This document shows, piece by piece, positions 1-9,426 of a DNA stretch of 64,000 nucleotides (its first letter is position 1; the number at the start of each line of letters is the position of its first letter). A model generated the notes under the pieces. The model had not been told where the DNA came from and did not search any database. It worked only from the letters and a program-made list of their open reading frames with translations. The DNA comes from JAAXKN01 sp036261625 (GTDB taxonomy: Bacteria > Bacteroidota > Ignavibacteria > Ignavibacteriales > SURF-24), in NCBI GenBank assembly GCA_036261625.1, contig DATAKL010000019.1, forward strand, positions 1-64,000, given 5' to 3'. A program made the position numbers and the translations under genes.

Positions 1-172
1 AAAGAAAACCTCGAAACTAGGAGATAAAAACGTAACCTTAAAGAATCAGGAGCCTCATTCTTGAATTAAATTAAGATCCCACTTACAATTAAGTGAGATC
101 TTCAAGATGTCCACGATTTTGAGTTTTCACACAGTCTCTTCAGCTCGTGGATTGGGGATTCTCTCTCTTTTG

Positions 173-216
173 GGCTTTAGCCCCAGATTGTCTCCGGAAA
201 ATCTGTGGCTAAAGCC
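173..216. repeat. Inverted repeat, GGCTTTAGCC type
   Basis: GGCTTTAGCC (173-182) pairs with GGCTAAAGCC (207-216), and CAGATT (184-189) pairs with AATCTG (200-205), giving a stem of about 16 pairs with one mismatch around a 10-base loop. A T-rich run (222-227) follows on the plus strand, so it could act as a factor-independent terminator for a gene to the left. The same region has two further hairpins, which suggests a repetitive element rather than a lone terminator. Confidence 0.7.
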
Positions 217-237
217 AAGGGTTTTTTATTCCGTTCC

Positions 238-257
238 CCACGACCTGAAGGTCGTGG
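238..257. repeat. Perfect inverted repeat, CCACGACCT / AGGTCGTGG
   Basis: CCACGACCT (238-246) and AGGTCGTGG (249-257) form a perfect 9-bp stem with only two bases between the arms. It is the second of three hairpins in a row. No T-run follows on either side, so a plain terminator is unlikely; a dispersed REP-like element is the better guess. Confidence 0.7.
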
Positions 258-269
258 CTATTCATGAAA

Positions 270-295
270 CCCCGATCCTTCGCGGAGGACCGGGG
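270..295. repeat. Inverted repeat, CCCCGATCCT / AGGACCGGGG
   Basis: CCCCGATCCT (270-279) pairs with AGGACCGGGG (286-295) with one mismatch around a six-base loop. It ends 13 bases before the stop codon of the minus-strand GH92 gene, so it would be the first structure in that transcript after translation ends. Confidence 0.65.
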
Positions 296-308
296 CAATT
301 GATTAGAT

Positions 309-2672
309 TCATTTCGTAATGGAATAGGGAACTGAATCTTCAGACGCGGCCCATTTGTAATTGGGCTTTGGACCCATATGGAATGTGAGACTTCCGCCAT
401 GCATTATGTCCTCATGCCTGATGTAGCTTTTGTTGTAGGGCTTTCCGTTTAATTCAGCAGACTGTATGTAAATGTTTTTGCTGCCGTAGTTTTCTGCTTT
501 GACTAAAAACACTTTTCCGTTCTCAAGCCTTATTCTGGCCTCACTTACACACGGGCCTCCTATTGCATACTCATTTGTGCCGGGGCATACGGGATAGAAC
601 CCCATGGCGCTGAAGATGTACCAGGCAGACATCTGGCCGCAGTCGTCGTTTCCGCAGAGGCCGTCGGGAGCATTGCGGTACATGGAATTCATGATAAGAT
701 GAATCTTCTCCTGCGTCTTCCAGGGCTCAAGAGCCCAGTTGTACATGTAGGGGACGTGATGGCTCGGTTCGTTCCCATGAACATAATTTCCGATGAGTCC
801 CGATCTTGAAATGTCTTCTGTATTTTCAAAATACTTGTCATCCAGCTGCATCGTAAAAAGAGAGTCGAGTCTTCTGCCCAAGGCAGCCTTTCCTCCCATA
901 AGCCCTATAAATCCCTTTATATCCTGCGGTACGTAGAGTGAATAGTTCCATGCGTTGCCTTCAATAAATCCCTGCCCGTCTGTGCTTAAGGGATCCATGG
1001 GACTCATCCAGCGGCCTTTTGAATCCTTTGCCCTCATGAAGCCTGTTGAGGGGTCAAATATATTCCTGTAGTTCATGGCTCTTTTCATGAACTCATTTTC
1101 CACTTCGGGCTTTTTTAATTCTTTGGCCATGCGCGAAATTGTGAAGTCATCATATGCATATTCGAGAGTTACTGAGGCCGAACTTCCGAGCCTGTCCATA
1201 GGTACATAGCCAAGTTTCTGGTAATCTCCAATTCCCTGAAATGAACTTTTCCTGGCAGTCTCCAGACAGGCTTCAAAAGCCTTCAGTGTGTCGAAGCCCC
1301 TGATGCCTTTCAGGTATGCATCAGCAATTACAGGCACGCTGTGATATCCTATCATGCACCAGTTCTCGTTTCCATAGTGGGCCCATACCGGAAGAAGATG
1401 GTGCACGCTCTGTGAATAGTGATCTATCATCGACTGCACCATGCCTGAGGTTCTTTTCTGATTTATTATGGTAAACAGGGGATGAAGTGCCCGGTAGGTA
1501 TCCCACAAGGAGAAGATCGTATAGTTTGTATAACCCTCTGCCTTATGAATGTTGTTGTCGAGACCCCTGTAGTATCCGTCAACGTCGCTGTAGGTAACAG
1601 GGCTTATGTCGGCGTGATACATGGAAGTATAGAAACCGGTCATTACGCTGTCACTGGCCGAAATGGTAATTTTATTTAATTCATCCTCCCAGCTTTTGCG
1701 GGCCTGACTTTTAACGTAATCAAAATCCCAGCCCGGAACCTCAGTCAAAAGGTTCTTAAGAGCCCCTTCAGAACTGACTGAAGAAATGGCGAGTTTAATT
1801 TTGATCTTCTCACCTTCACTTGTTGCAAAATCAAAATACGCCTTGATATTTTTCCCGGCCATTTCAGGAAAGTTTTCGTTCTGGTTAAATTTTCTCCAGA
1901 AGCCTTTATAAACCGGCTCGGCGCTGTTTTTATAGCCGTAATTCTTAAACGGCTTTGAGAATACCATCGCAAAGTAAATGTAGCGCGTGCGGGCCCATCC
2001 TTCCGTAATGCGGTATCCTGTAACGAGAGTGTCGTTTTCGACCCTGACTGAACTCCAGATGACCTTGCCGTCGTAGTTATATATTCCGTAGTTCATATCA
2101 AGGATTATGTGTGCGCTGTCCGATTCAGGGAAAGTGTACTGGTGGAAGCCTGTTCTTGGTGAGGCAGTAAGTTCGGCTTTAACGTTATACTTATCCAGCA
2201 TAACAGTGTAGTAACCCGGAGAAGCCTTTTCAGTCTCGTGCCTGAATGCGGAGCGGTAGCCTGTTTCAGGATGTTCCGCGGTTCCAGGGTTAAGATAAAG
2301 TTTACCGGTTACGGGCATAATAAGAAAATCTCCCAGGTCGGAGTGTCCCGTCCCGCTAAAGTGTGTATGGCTGAAGCCAACAATGGTCTTATCGTTATAC
2401 TGGTAGCCTGCGCAGTAGCGGTAAACCTCAGGGTTATACTTGCCGTCTTTTATAAACTGAACTGTATCGGTCTCAGGGCTCAGCTGAACCATACCGAAGG
2501 GAACGCAGGCGCCCGGGAAGGTATGTCCCATCTCTTTTGTACCGATAAAAGGATCCACATATTCAAAGGGAGTTTTCTTCTTTTGCGATTCCTTCCCGGC
2601 CGTCCGGGGGCTCAAATCTGAATGCGGAAAAATAAAACAGGTTAAGAACAGTATGCATGCAGTAACTTTCAT
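309..2672 (-). CDS. Secreted GH92 family alpha-mannosidase-like glycosidase
   Basis: A 787-residue protein with a hydrophobic N-terminal signal peptide, then the GH92 opening VDPFIGT (about residue 40) and PFGMVQLSPET. The C-terminal half has the family's conserved blocks GNEPSHHVPYMYNW (about 630) and CGNDDCGQMSAWY (about 670), which carry the acidic residues of the active site in characterised members. Known GH92 enzymes are calcium-dependent exo-alpha-mannosidases acting on glycans in the periplasm or at the cell surface; the exact linkage cannot be read from sequence. Length is normal for the family. The start has a GGAGAAG ribosome-binding site. It is followed on the same strand by yjjX, but the two are functionally unrelated. 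It probably works with the other secreted glycosidases in the window on polysaccharide or glycoprotein debris. Confidence 0.93.
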   Translation of the reverse strand: MKVTACILFLTCFIFPHSDLSPRTAGKESQKKKTPFEYVDPFIGTKEMGHTFPGACVPFGMVQLSPETDTVQFIKDGKYNPEVYRYCAGYQYNDKTIVGFSHTHFSGTGHSDLGDFLIMPVTGKLYLNPGTAEHPETGYRSAFRHETEKASPGYYTVMLDKYNVKAELTASPRTGFHQYTFPESDSAHIILDMNYGIYNYDGKVIWSSVRVENDTLVTGYRITEGWARTRYIYFAMVFSKPFKNYGYKNSAEPVYKGFWRKFNQNENFPEMAGKNIKAYFDFATSEGEKIKIKLAISSVSSEGALKNLLTEVPGWDFDYVKSQARKSWEDELNKITISASDSVMTGFYTSMYHADISPVTYSDVDGYYRGLDNNIHKAEGYTNYTIFSLWDTYRALHPLFTIINQKRTSGMVQSMIDHYSQSVHHLLPVWAHYGNENWCMIGYHSVPVIADAYLKGIRGFDTLKAFEACLETARKSSFQGIGDYQKLGYVPMDRLGSSASVTLEYAYDDFTISRMAKELKKPEVENEFMKRAMNYRNIFDPSTGFMRAKDSKGRWMSPMDPLSTDGQGFIEGNAWNYSLYVPQDIKGFIGLMGGKAALGRRLDSLFTMQLDDKYFENTEDISRSGLIGNYVHGNEPSHHVPYMYNWALEPWKTQEKIHLIMNSMYRNAPDGLCGNDDCGQMSAWYIFSAMGFYPVCPGTNEYAIGGPCVSEARIRLENGKVFLVKAENYGSKNIYIQSAELNGKPYNKSYIRHEDIMHGGSLTFHMGPKPNYKWAASEDSVPYSITK

Positions 2673-2735
2673 AACTTCTCCGGACGTTTAATTATGATAA
2701 AACTGGAATAAATAACAAAGGGCTGAAAATTATTC

Positions 2736-3278
2736 TCAGCCCTGGTTAAAAAACAGCTCCCTGTGCAGAAAGGGTGCCAGGGCCACTATCATGCCGTGAA
2801 CGTAGAGGTCTTTTCTGTCCATGACGCCGTTAGTGAAAAAACCGATTGCGCCGTTATGGTATTTTGTATTCATTTTGCCCGTAAGTTCATCCATTACAAT
2901 TCCGAGCTCCTTTCCGTGGTGGAGTTCTTCAACGACGATCTGCGGGAGCTCAAAGTGGGGGGAAGTGCCGAATCCGGTTTTACCGTTTTTGTCCATTACG
3001 CACATGACCCCGAAACCGAACCAGCGTGAAAAGTAATTAAGCACGCCTCCTTCAATGCCCACAAAGTAATCGGCTTGGAGGCCATCGCGCCTGTTTATTT
3101 CAGTGAGTTCCATGGCCCTGTTCCTGGCGCCGGTAAAAGTATCCTCGCCAAAAGGCTGGTCTGAAACGCCGGAGGCGGTAGGGAAGCTCTTAACTTCAAC
3201 ATTTTCAAAATATTTTGAAAAGCTGTCTTTGACAGCATTGACCTTGACCGGGTTGCCCGATCCGACTAAAACGAGCAT
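2736..3278 (-). CDS. yjjX: YjjX family inosine/xanthosine triphosphatase (DUF84)
   Basis: A 180-residue cytosolic protein that begins LVGSGNPVKVNAVKDSF, the nucleotide-binding start of the YjjX/DUF84 family. It also has FVGIEGGV near residue 75 and GAIGFFTNGVMDR near 143, both typical. Characterised members hydrolyse ITP and XTP, cleaning damaged purine nucleotides out of the pool. The length matches the family. The start has AAGGAA upstream. It lies 12 bp before the next minus-strand gene upstream (GNAT acetyltransferase), so the two are probably cotranscribed. Confidence 0.9.
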   Translation of the reverse strand: MLVLVGSGNPVKVNAVKDSFSKYFENVEVKSFPTASGVSDQPFGEDTFTGARNRAMELTEINRRDGLQADYFVGIEGGVLNYFSRWFGFGVMCVMDKNGKTGFGTSPHFELPQIVVEELHHGKELGIVMDELTGKMNTKYHNGAIGFFTNGVMDRKDLYVHGMIVALAPFLHRELFFNQG

Positions 3279-3290
3279 ATAGTTCCTTTA

Positions 3291-3845
3291 TTATTCTTCT
3301 TTCTTATTTTTGTAATATTCTTCTCTTAAGATACCCATTACATAAAAATCTATGTAACGGTTGAAATGGTACATAGCCTCTCTTAGCGTGCCTTCAATCT
3401 TAAAGCCCGCATTTTCATAAGCCTTAACGCCTTTTGTGTTTTCGCTGCAGACGTGAAGCTGTATTCTGTTAAGATTAAGGATTTCAAAGGCATATTTCAC
3501 CATAAGTTTTGTAGCCTCACTTCCATAGCCTTTCGACCAGAACTGAGGATCATAAATGGCTATATAGAACACGGCTGCGCGGCTTACGTAATCGATTCTT
3601 ACAAATGCCGTCTGCCCTACAGGCTCATCGCTTTCCTGGCTGCAGATTGTAAAGAACATGATCTCTTTACTCGAGCTCCACGAGTTCACCTCAGAGCGCA
3701 CCTGCTCTAAAGTCATCGGTGCAAAGAGAAACAGGGTCTCTCTTACATCCGTATTGTTTTTGCCGAATTCCACCAGTTCAAGATCCTTTTCCTGAACAGG
3801 CCTTAAGTAAACTTTTTCTCCTTCAAGAAACTTAATCGTGCGCAT
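3291..3845 (-). CDS. GNAT family N-acetyltransferase (RimJ/RimL-like)
   Basis: 184 residues. The pattern fits the acetyltransferase_3 (RimJ/RimL) branch of GNAT: a start of EKVYLRPVQEKDLELV, a central strand near AVFYIAIYDPQFWSKGYGSEA in which the WSKGYGSEA segment forms the acetyl-CoA pyrophosphate loop, and the end motif NTKGVKAYENAGFKIEG. The acceptor is unknown; relatives modify ribosomal protein N-termini, antibiotics or small amines. A GGGA ribosome-binding site precedes the start. It is close-packed with yjjX. Confidence 0.88.
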   Translation of the reverse strand: MRTIKFLEGEKVYLRPVQEKDLELVEFGKNNTDVRETLFLFAPMTLEQVRSEVNSWSSSKEIMFFTICSQESDEPVGQTAFVRIDYVSRAAVFYIAIYDPQFWSKGYGSEATKLMVKYAFEILNLNRIQLHVCSENTKGVKAYENAGFKIEGTLREAMYHFNRYIDFYVMGILREEYYKNKKEE

Positions 3846-3878
3846 TTGAATTTTCCCAAAGATAAATTTTGAAAATAT

Positions 3879-4796
3879 TTATTTACTGATCTCTTCCTGC
3901 GGCAGCTTCTGTCTTACTCCAGTTCCGCTTTTAACCAGTACGACGCCTGCAAGGATTACGGCCGCCGCCAGAATTGTGCTTATGTCGAGCTTTTCTCCCA
4001 GCACGATCCAGCCTAAAAAAAGTGCAATTACAGGATTTATATATGAGTATGTTGAAACAAAAGAAACCGGAAGATGTGTTATAGCGTAAATGTATGAAGT
4101 ATAGCCTATAAGTGAGCCGAAGCTGACAAGATAGAAAAATGCCAGATAGCCGTGAAAACCGACCGACATATGATTCTGCTCACCGGTTATTATTCCATAG
4201 AGTGTCTGCAGAATTCCTGCAATCAGCATCTGGAAGGCTGCGCTTGTAAGGGGTGCAACACTGAGGCGTTTATACTTGGAGTAAAGCGTGCCTAAAGCCC
4301 AGAGGAAGACCCCTATGAGCAGTACAATTATTCCTTTCAAATATGAAGGGTCGGTAAAGGCGCCCATATCCGTGCCGAAAATAATAGCCACTCCAATTAG
4401 CCCGGTTATAAGGCCAAGCAGCACTTTTAAGTTCAGTCTTATTCCGTGCGGCATAACTGATTCAACACCAACAATCCAGAACGGAACAGTTGTAATAAGA
4501 AGGGCCGCCAGACCGCTCGGGACTGTAATTTCGCTGACTACAATAAGTCCATTGCCGAATCCCAAAAGCAGAATTCCCATAACTGAAATGTTCACAAGGT
4601 CTTTCTTGCCCGGCATTTGGTAGCCTTTTACTTTAAGGAAGATTATGAGAAGTATTCCGGCCAGGACCCATCTTAAGCCTGCAAAAAGCATGGGCGGCCA
4701 TTCTTCCACACCTATCCTGATTGCCAGGTAGGTTGTGCCCCAAAGTATGCAGACGTTTACCCATGCCAGGTAGGCTTTGAAGTTTTCTTTGCGCAT
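3879..4796 (-). CDS. EamA/DMT-family exporter
   Basis: 305 residues, about ten hydrophobic segments, with the two-fold EamA repeat. The N-terminal half starts with WVNVCILWGTTYLAIRIG, the usual first helix of the family, and the second half ends in YINPVIALFLGWIVLGEKL. The family exports amino acids, nucleotides or other metabolites across the inner membrane; the substrate cannot be assigned. It is the promoter-proximal gene of a minus-strand set with the GNAT and yjjX genes (33 bp gap). Confidence 0.9.
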   Translation of the reverse strand: MRKENFKAYLAWVNVCILWGTTYLAIRIGVEEWPPMLFAGLRWVLAGILLIIFLKVKGYQMPGKKDLVNISVMGILLLGFGNGLIVVSEITVPSGLAALLITTVPFWIVGVESVMPHGIRLNLKVLLGLITGLIGVAIIFGTDMGAFTDPSYLKGIIVLLIGVFLWALGTLYSKYKRLSVAPLTSAAFQMLIAGILQTLYGIITGEQNHMSVGFHGYLAFFYLVSFGSLIGYTSYIYAITHLPVSFVSTYSYINPVIALFLGWIVLGEKLDISTILAAAVILAGVVLVKSGTGVRQKLPQEEISK

Positions 4797-4984
4797 TTTA
4801 CCCGATTCAGACTAATTTTTGAAACCCTAAGATAAGCCATATTTCAGCTATCTTCAAGCAGATATGCCGCAGGCAGCCTAAGGGGTGGAAAAATTTATAT
4901 CTTAAGGTTTTACCGCTTTTCCAAATTGCTAATGAAACGGAATTTAATTAAAATTGGGATAAATAGAGTCCAGAGTTAATTTTT

Positions 4985-6202
4985 ATGAGATCTTTTTCCG
5001 GTTTTTCTATAGTTAAAGTTTTTATCTGTCTTGTTTTATATTCCTTCAGTTCCACGCTCCATGCACAAAAGCCGGATTATGCAAATCTTGAATATGCAAA
5101 GGTAAAGGGTGCGAGTCTTAAACTGGACCTTTATCTGCCTAAAAAAATGCAGGGTAAACTGCCTCTGATTGTATGGATACATGGAGGAGGGTGGAAATAC
5201 GGGAATAAATCGAGCGCATTTCAGGCGGCAAGGCTTCTTTTGCCCAAAGGCTATGCAGTTGCCGGAATAAATTACAGATTAAGCCAGGATTCCATTTTTC
5301 CGGCACAGCTGAACGACTGTAAAGCTGCCATCAGGTTCTTAAGAGCAAACGCCCGGAAATTCAGTATAGATCCCGAAAGGATCGGCGTCTGGGGCTCATC
5401 TGCCGGGGGGCATCTCTCAGCACTCCTTGGAACTACAGGAGGCGTTATGACTTCTGTAAGCGGCGGCATTATGATGAATATTGAAGGGAGTGTAGGAGGA
5501 TATTTTGACTACAGCAGCCGCGTTCAGGCTGTATGCGACTTTTACGGACCCACGGATTTCCTAAGAATGGACGGCTATCACCTGCAGCCAAGATCAAACG
5601 AATCGATGCTCATAGGAGGCCCGATCAGGAAGAACATCGACCGGTGCATGCTTGCCAACCCCATTAGATACGTAAGTCCCGATGATCCTCCTTTTTTCAT
5701 AGCCCACGGAACAAAAGATCCTGTAGTGCCCTTTAACCAGAGCGACATCCTCAATAAAGCCTTAAAACAGGCGTTCTCCAAAAACAGGAAGGAAGTGGTC
5801 TTCTACCCGGTAAAGGATGCCATTCACGGGGGCAAGGCCTTTGATTCTGAGGTTCTTCTTAAAAGAGTAGTCTCCTTCTTTGACCGCAACCTGAAAGAGC
5901 CCAAATTGGAAACTGACCCTCTGAGCGAAAATCCAGACAGGTTTGACCTCGGGCAGAATTACCCAAACCCTTTTAACCCTTTTACAATCATAAACTACAG
6001 CATTCAAAGCCCCGGGCCGGTTAATCTTGAGGTGTTTGACTGCAGGGGGCGCGAAGTAGCACATCTTGTAAAAGGCTACGCGATGCCCGGCAGTTACAGC
6101 ATCAGTTTTAATCCTTCCAAAGCTGTCAGAGGGGGCATTTATTACTATCGCCTCACCGCCGGGAAAAATACCATGTCAAGAAAGATGCTCCTGCTTAGAT
6201 GA
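4985..6202 (+). CDS. Secreted alpha/beta hydrolase with T9SS type A sorting domain
   Basis: 405 residues: signal peptide (1-27), a BD-FAE-like esterase domain (about 30-305) and a C-terminal sorting domain (about 320-405). The hydrolase shows the oxyanion motif HGGGW, the nucleophile elbow GSSAGG, the acid loop HGTKDPVVPF and a late His in AIHGG, so a full Ser-Asp-His triad is present. The tail begins FDLGQNYPNPFNP and ends KMLLLR, the layout of type A domains cleaved and anchored by the type IX secretion system. It is therefore predicted to act outside the cell, probably removing acyl groups from polysaccharides or small esters; the substrate is not known. It stands alone, with a divergent gene upstream. 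Confidence 0.9.
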   Translation: MRSFSGFSIVKVFICLVLYSFSSTLHAQKPDYANLEYAKVKGASLKLDLYLPKKMQGKLPLIVWIHGGGWKYGNKSSAFQAARLLLPKGYAVAGINYRLSQDSIFPAQLNDCKAAIRFLRANARKFSIDPERIGVWGSSAGGHLSALLGTTGGVMTSVSGGIMMNIEGSVGGYFDYSSRVQAVCDFYGPTDFLRMDGYHLQPRSNESMLIGGPIRKNIDRCMLANPIRYVSPDDPPFFIAHGTKDPVVPFNQSDILNKALKQAFSKNRKEVVFYPVKDAIHGGKAFDSEVLLKRVVSFFDRNLKEPKLETDPLSENPDRFDLGQNYPNPFNPFTIINYSIQSPGPVNLEVFDCRGREVAHLVKGYAMPGSYSISFNPSKAVRGGIYYYRLTAGKNTMSRKMLLLR

Positions 6203-6338
6203 CACTTATTCAGTTTTTGTTAGCTGTTATTCCTGAAAGCCCCCAAATTGTTGGATTGAAATAGTAACAGGGAATAGTATATTAAATTTAACGGCAATTA
6301 CAGACAAATAAGAAAAGATTAATCAGGAGACTCTATTT

Positions 6339-6524
6339 ATGTGTGCTATGAATTTGTATCAGACCAGGTCGAAGCTTTGGGTATGGGTTAGTGTAATAAT
6401 TTTCAGCCTCGTTCTGCTTGCAGTTATAATTATCTTTATCTCCCAGCCCGTGGCAGTCCGCAGAATGCCTGCAACTTCAGGAAACCCTTCAGTTACCGAT
6501 ACAGCAGCGGCCAGGGGCAAGTAA
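6339..6524 (+). CDS. Small single-pass membrane protein, unknown function
   Basis: 61 residues: a short basic N-terminus (YQTRSKLW), one strongly hydrophobic segment (about 14-36, WVSVIIFSLVLLAVIIIF) and a Ser/Thr-rich tail predicted outside the cytoplasm. AGGAGA sits eight bases before the chosen ATG at 6339; the second ATG at 6348 is too far from it. I do not recognise the family. The good ribosome-binding site and clean membrane segment argue that it is translated. Confidence 0.55.
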   Translation: MCAMNLYQTRSKLWVWVSVIIFSLVLLAVIIIFISQPVAVRRMPATSGNPSVTDTAAARGK

Positions 6525-6675
6525 TATATCCGCCCGGAAAAAGAATTCTGACTGATAGGTGATTCACGCTGACAAAGAGCGAGAGTCCCATAGATTTTTA
6601 GTGCCTGATTCCGTGAATATCGCTAAATTACAGGACATTAAATTATGATCCTGTTAATATATTCCGGGGAATTAA

Positions 6676-9420
6676 ATGCGATTACTCCTTAGACCATTAC
6701 TTTCCATCCTTATAGTGCTATTCCTTTTTACCTCAATTCCGGCACAAAGGCAGCTGTATAAGTCGGATGCCTATAGTGTTTATTCCGACAGGGTAGTACA
6801 GAACGGTTTTACTGCAATGGCTAAATCCAGGACTGAACTGGTCAGCGACTATAAAAGCCAGTTCAGGAAGAAAACCCAGAGGACCATTGTAATGAAGTTC
6901 AGCCTTAACGGTCTCGACAATGAAAGAGCCCCGGGGCAGGATCACCATTTCATTTTTGTCCCCGGAATTAAAAGGGACACGGCTTTCTTCACATTCGGCA
7001 AGCCTGATACCGGAATTATCTACAGGACCATGGAAAAAAGAAGCAAGACAGTCCCCAAAGATCCATACCTTGAAGAGGATAAGGATCTCGTCATACGCCT
7101 TGATATGCGCGGGGTGCTTAGTGATTTTAAGAATAAAGGATATTTTCAGACATACGACAGCACAAGGTTTCCTGCCCGCGATTTTAAGGGGGTCTACGTG
7201 GCAGGTGCAAATGAACCGCTTAACTGGAATTTCCCGGCCCTGCCTGAAAGACCTGATGTGAAGCTGAAGGACCCGGACCATGACGGGATCTATGAAGTCC
7301 TTATCCATTTCCCAAGGGAGTTCTCTCCAGAAGAAAAAGGAAACGCGCTGAAAAGCTGGAAACTTCAGAAGGATATCTCGCGCTTCCCGCAGTATGAGTC
7401 ACCTGATGTCCTGGTCGACGCCTTATATAACAAGGCTCTGGAGGAGATGATGCAGGACGTGCGCAGTGACGGGGCTTTTATGGCAGGAGCACAGTGGACA
7501 GGCGTATGGACACGCGACATCAGCTACAGCATTCTCCTCTCACTTGCAATTGTTAACCCCGATGCCTCAAAAATAAGCCTTATGGCAAAGGTGAAAAACG
7601 GCATTATAATTCAGGATACCGGTACCGGAGGCGCCTGGCCCGTCTCATCTGACAGAATGACCTGGGCCCTGGCGGCCTGGGAAGTCTTTAAGACTACAGG
7701 AGACATGACCTGGCTTAAAACTTCATACGGCATAATTAAAAAATCTGCCCTGGCCGACCTTCAGGATGTACGGGACACTTCAACAGGTCTTTTCTCCGGC
7801 GAATCATCCTTCCTCGACTGGCGCGAACAGACCTACCCCGGGTGGATGGATCCCAAGGATATATATAAATCAAAAAACCTCGGCACAAACGCAGTGCACT
7901 ATGAAACCTACCGTATCCTTTCGGAAATGGCAAAACTTCTTGGTGAAGACTCTGATAAATATAACCAGGTTGCCGAAGGAATAAAAGTGGGAATGAACCG
8001 GTATCTCTGGATGGATGACAAGGGATACTTCGCTCAGTATCTTTACGGGAGAAATTATTTAAGCCTCTCGCCCAAAAGTGAGGCTCTGGGTGAAGCCTTA
8101 AGCGTTCTTTTCGACTGTGCTGGTCCTTCGGACAGGCAGAGCAAGATTATCAGCAGTGTGCCCGTAACGGCCTTTGGAGTGCCATGCATATATCCGGAGA
8201 TACCGGCCATACCGCCTTATCATAATAATTCCGTATGGCCCTTCGTTGAAAGCTTCTGGGCCTGGGCTTCGGCTAAAACCGGAAATGAACCTTCGGTTCT
8301 TGGTGCAATGGCATCTGTATACAGGCCTGCTGCACTGTTTCTGACCAATAAAGAAAACCTGGTAGCCCAAACGGGGGACTATCTTGGAACAGAAATTAAT
8401 TCCGACCGCCAGCTCTGGAGCATCGCAGGAAACCTCGCTCTTACTTTTAGGGTGATCTTGGGAATGCGCTTTACGGGAGATTCACTCCTGTTCATGCCTT
8501 TTATTCCAAAAGAATATGAAGGCGTAAGAACGCTTAAAAACCTCAGATACCGCAATGCAGTGCTTGAGGTTTCAGTGGAAGGCTATGGCAATAATGTAGC
8601 CTCCGTAAGGCTTGACGGCAAGCCTTACCCTAAGGCATCCATTGCGGCTTCTTTAAGCGGCCCTCACAGACTTGAGATAATTATTAACAACAGTATGCCT
8701 GAAGATGGAAAAGTAAACATGCAGGAAGTTGCCTTTTCGCCTGAGATCCCATTGGTTAAATATGAAGGCACAACCTTAAGCTGGAATAAAACTCCGGAGG
8801 TAAGCCTGTATGTGGTTTATAAAAACGGAATGGAAGAATTTAATACTGATAAGGCGGAGTTTGAGGTTAAACCAGTTGATCCTTATATGGAACTTCAGGT
8901 AAAGGCGTTTGACAGAAGCGGCCTTGAATCATTTCTTAGCGCTCCTGTTACTATAACCATTTCACCTCAAGGGGACATATATACTTTTCAGGCCGAAGAC
9001 AGCGAGGCTCCGGATAAATCGGCAGGCGGGCAAGGAGATAAGTATTCAGGCTTTACAGGCACGGGCTATCTGGTGCTGGATAAAAGTAAAAACAGGGAAG
9101 TCACCTTTAAGGTTGACGTGCCGAAGACCGGACTCTACGCCTTAGATTTCAGGTATGCCAACGGGAACGGTCCTATAAATACTGAAAATAAATGCGCAGT
9201 AAGGACACTTCTTTTGGACGGCAGAAGTGCCGGCTGCATAGTTATGCCTCAGAGAGGGGACAACCTGTGGACCGACTGGGGTTATACAAATTCACTGAGT
9301 GCGGAGTTAACGCAAGGCAGTCATATTCTTACATTGACATTCAATGATTATGATAATAATATGAATGTAGATGTAAACGGCGCACTCTTAGACAGCATGC
9401 GCCTTATTATATTAAAATAG
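6676..9420 (+). CDS. Secreted six-hairpin glycosidase with C-terminal carbohydrate-binding module
   Basis: 914 residues. Signal peptide (1-24), an N-terminal beta-rich part, then an (alpha/alpha)6 catalytic-type region (about 245-650) with WTGVWTRDISYSILLSLA, DTGTGGAWPVSSDRMTW, SSFLDWREQTYP and an NNSVWPFVESFWAWA block, typical of six-hairpin glycosidases. A beta-sandwich follows, and the last 145 residues (from YTFQAEDSEAPDKS to the end) resemble a CBM6/CBM35-type module. It is exported, but the tail lacks a T9SS sorting domain, so periplasmic location or another anchoring route is possible. The exact GH family and sugar cannot be fixed by eye. The stop is seven bases from the DedA start, so the two genes are probably cotranscribed. 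Confidence 0.8.
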   Translation: MRLLLRPLLSILIVLFLFTSIPAQRQLYKSDAYSVYSDRVVQNGFTAMAKSRTELVSDYKSQFRKKTQRTIVMKFSLNGLDNERAPGQDHHFIFVPGIKRDTAFFTFGKPDTGIIYRTMEKRSKTVPKDPYLEEDKDLVIRLDMRGVLSDFKNKGYFQTYDSTRFPARDFKGVYVAGANEPLNWNFPALPERPDVKLKDPDHDGIYEVLIHFPREFSPEEKGNALKSWKLQKDISRFPQYESPDVLVDALYNKALEEMMQDVRSDGAFMAGAQWTGVWTRDISYSILLSLAIVNPDASKISLMAKVKNGIIIQDTGTGGAWPVSSDRMTWALAAWEVFKTTGDMTWLKTSYGIIKKSALADLQDVRDTSTGLFSGESSFLDWREQTYPGWMDPKDIYKSKNLGTNAVHYETYRILSEMAKLLGEDSDKYNQVAEGIKVGMNRYLWMDDKGYFAQYLYGRNYLSLSPKSEALGEALSVLFDCAGPSDRQSKIISSVPVTAFGVPCIYPEIPAIPPYHNNSVWPFVESFWAWASAKTGNEPSVLGAMASVYRPAALFLTNKENLVAQTGDYLGTEINSDRQLWSIAGNLALTFRVILGMRFTGDSLLFMPFIPKEYEGVRTLKNLRYRNAVLEVSVEGYGNNVASVRLDGKPYPKASIAASLSGPHRLEIIINNSMPEDGKVNMQEVAFSPEIPLVKYEGTTLSWNKTPEVSLYVVYKNGMEEFNTDKAEFEVKPVDPYMELQVKAFDRSGLESFLSAPVTITISPQGDIYTFQAEDSEAPDKSAGGQGDKYSGFTGTGYLVLDKSKNREVTFKVDVPKTGLYALDFRYANGNGPINTENKCAVRTLLLDGRSAGCIVMPQRGDNLWTDWGYTNSLSAELTQGSHILTLTFNDYDNNMNVDVNGALLDSMRLIILK

Positions 9421-9426
9421 GTTTTT

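Larger units (their letters stand above)
1..308. other. Intergenic region with stacked inverted repeats
   Basis: No convincing gene is seen here. The only open frames are short and run through inverted repeats. The stretch contains a weak stem-loop at 73-102 (AAGATCCCACTT against AAGTGAGATCTT) and three stronger hairpins between 173 and 295, annotated separately. It lies downstream of the minus-strand GH92 gene and would also follow any plus-strand gene to the left of the window, so terminator or dispersed-repeat roles are both possible. Confidence 0.6.

Noticed and set aside
107..319. Open frame of 70 codons on the plus strand near the left edge
   Set aside because: It runs through the three inverted repeats, has no ribosome-binding site and shows no protein-like composition.
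5272..5469. Minus-strand frame inside the esterase gene, one of many antisense frames in long genes
   Set aside because: These are shadows of codon bias; none has a ribosome-binding site or a recognisable domain.
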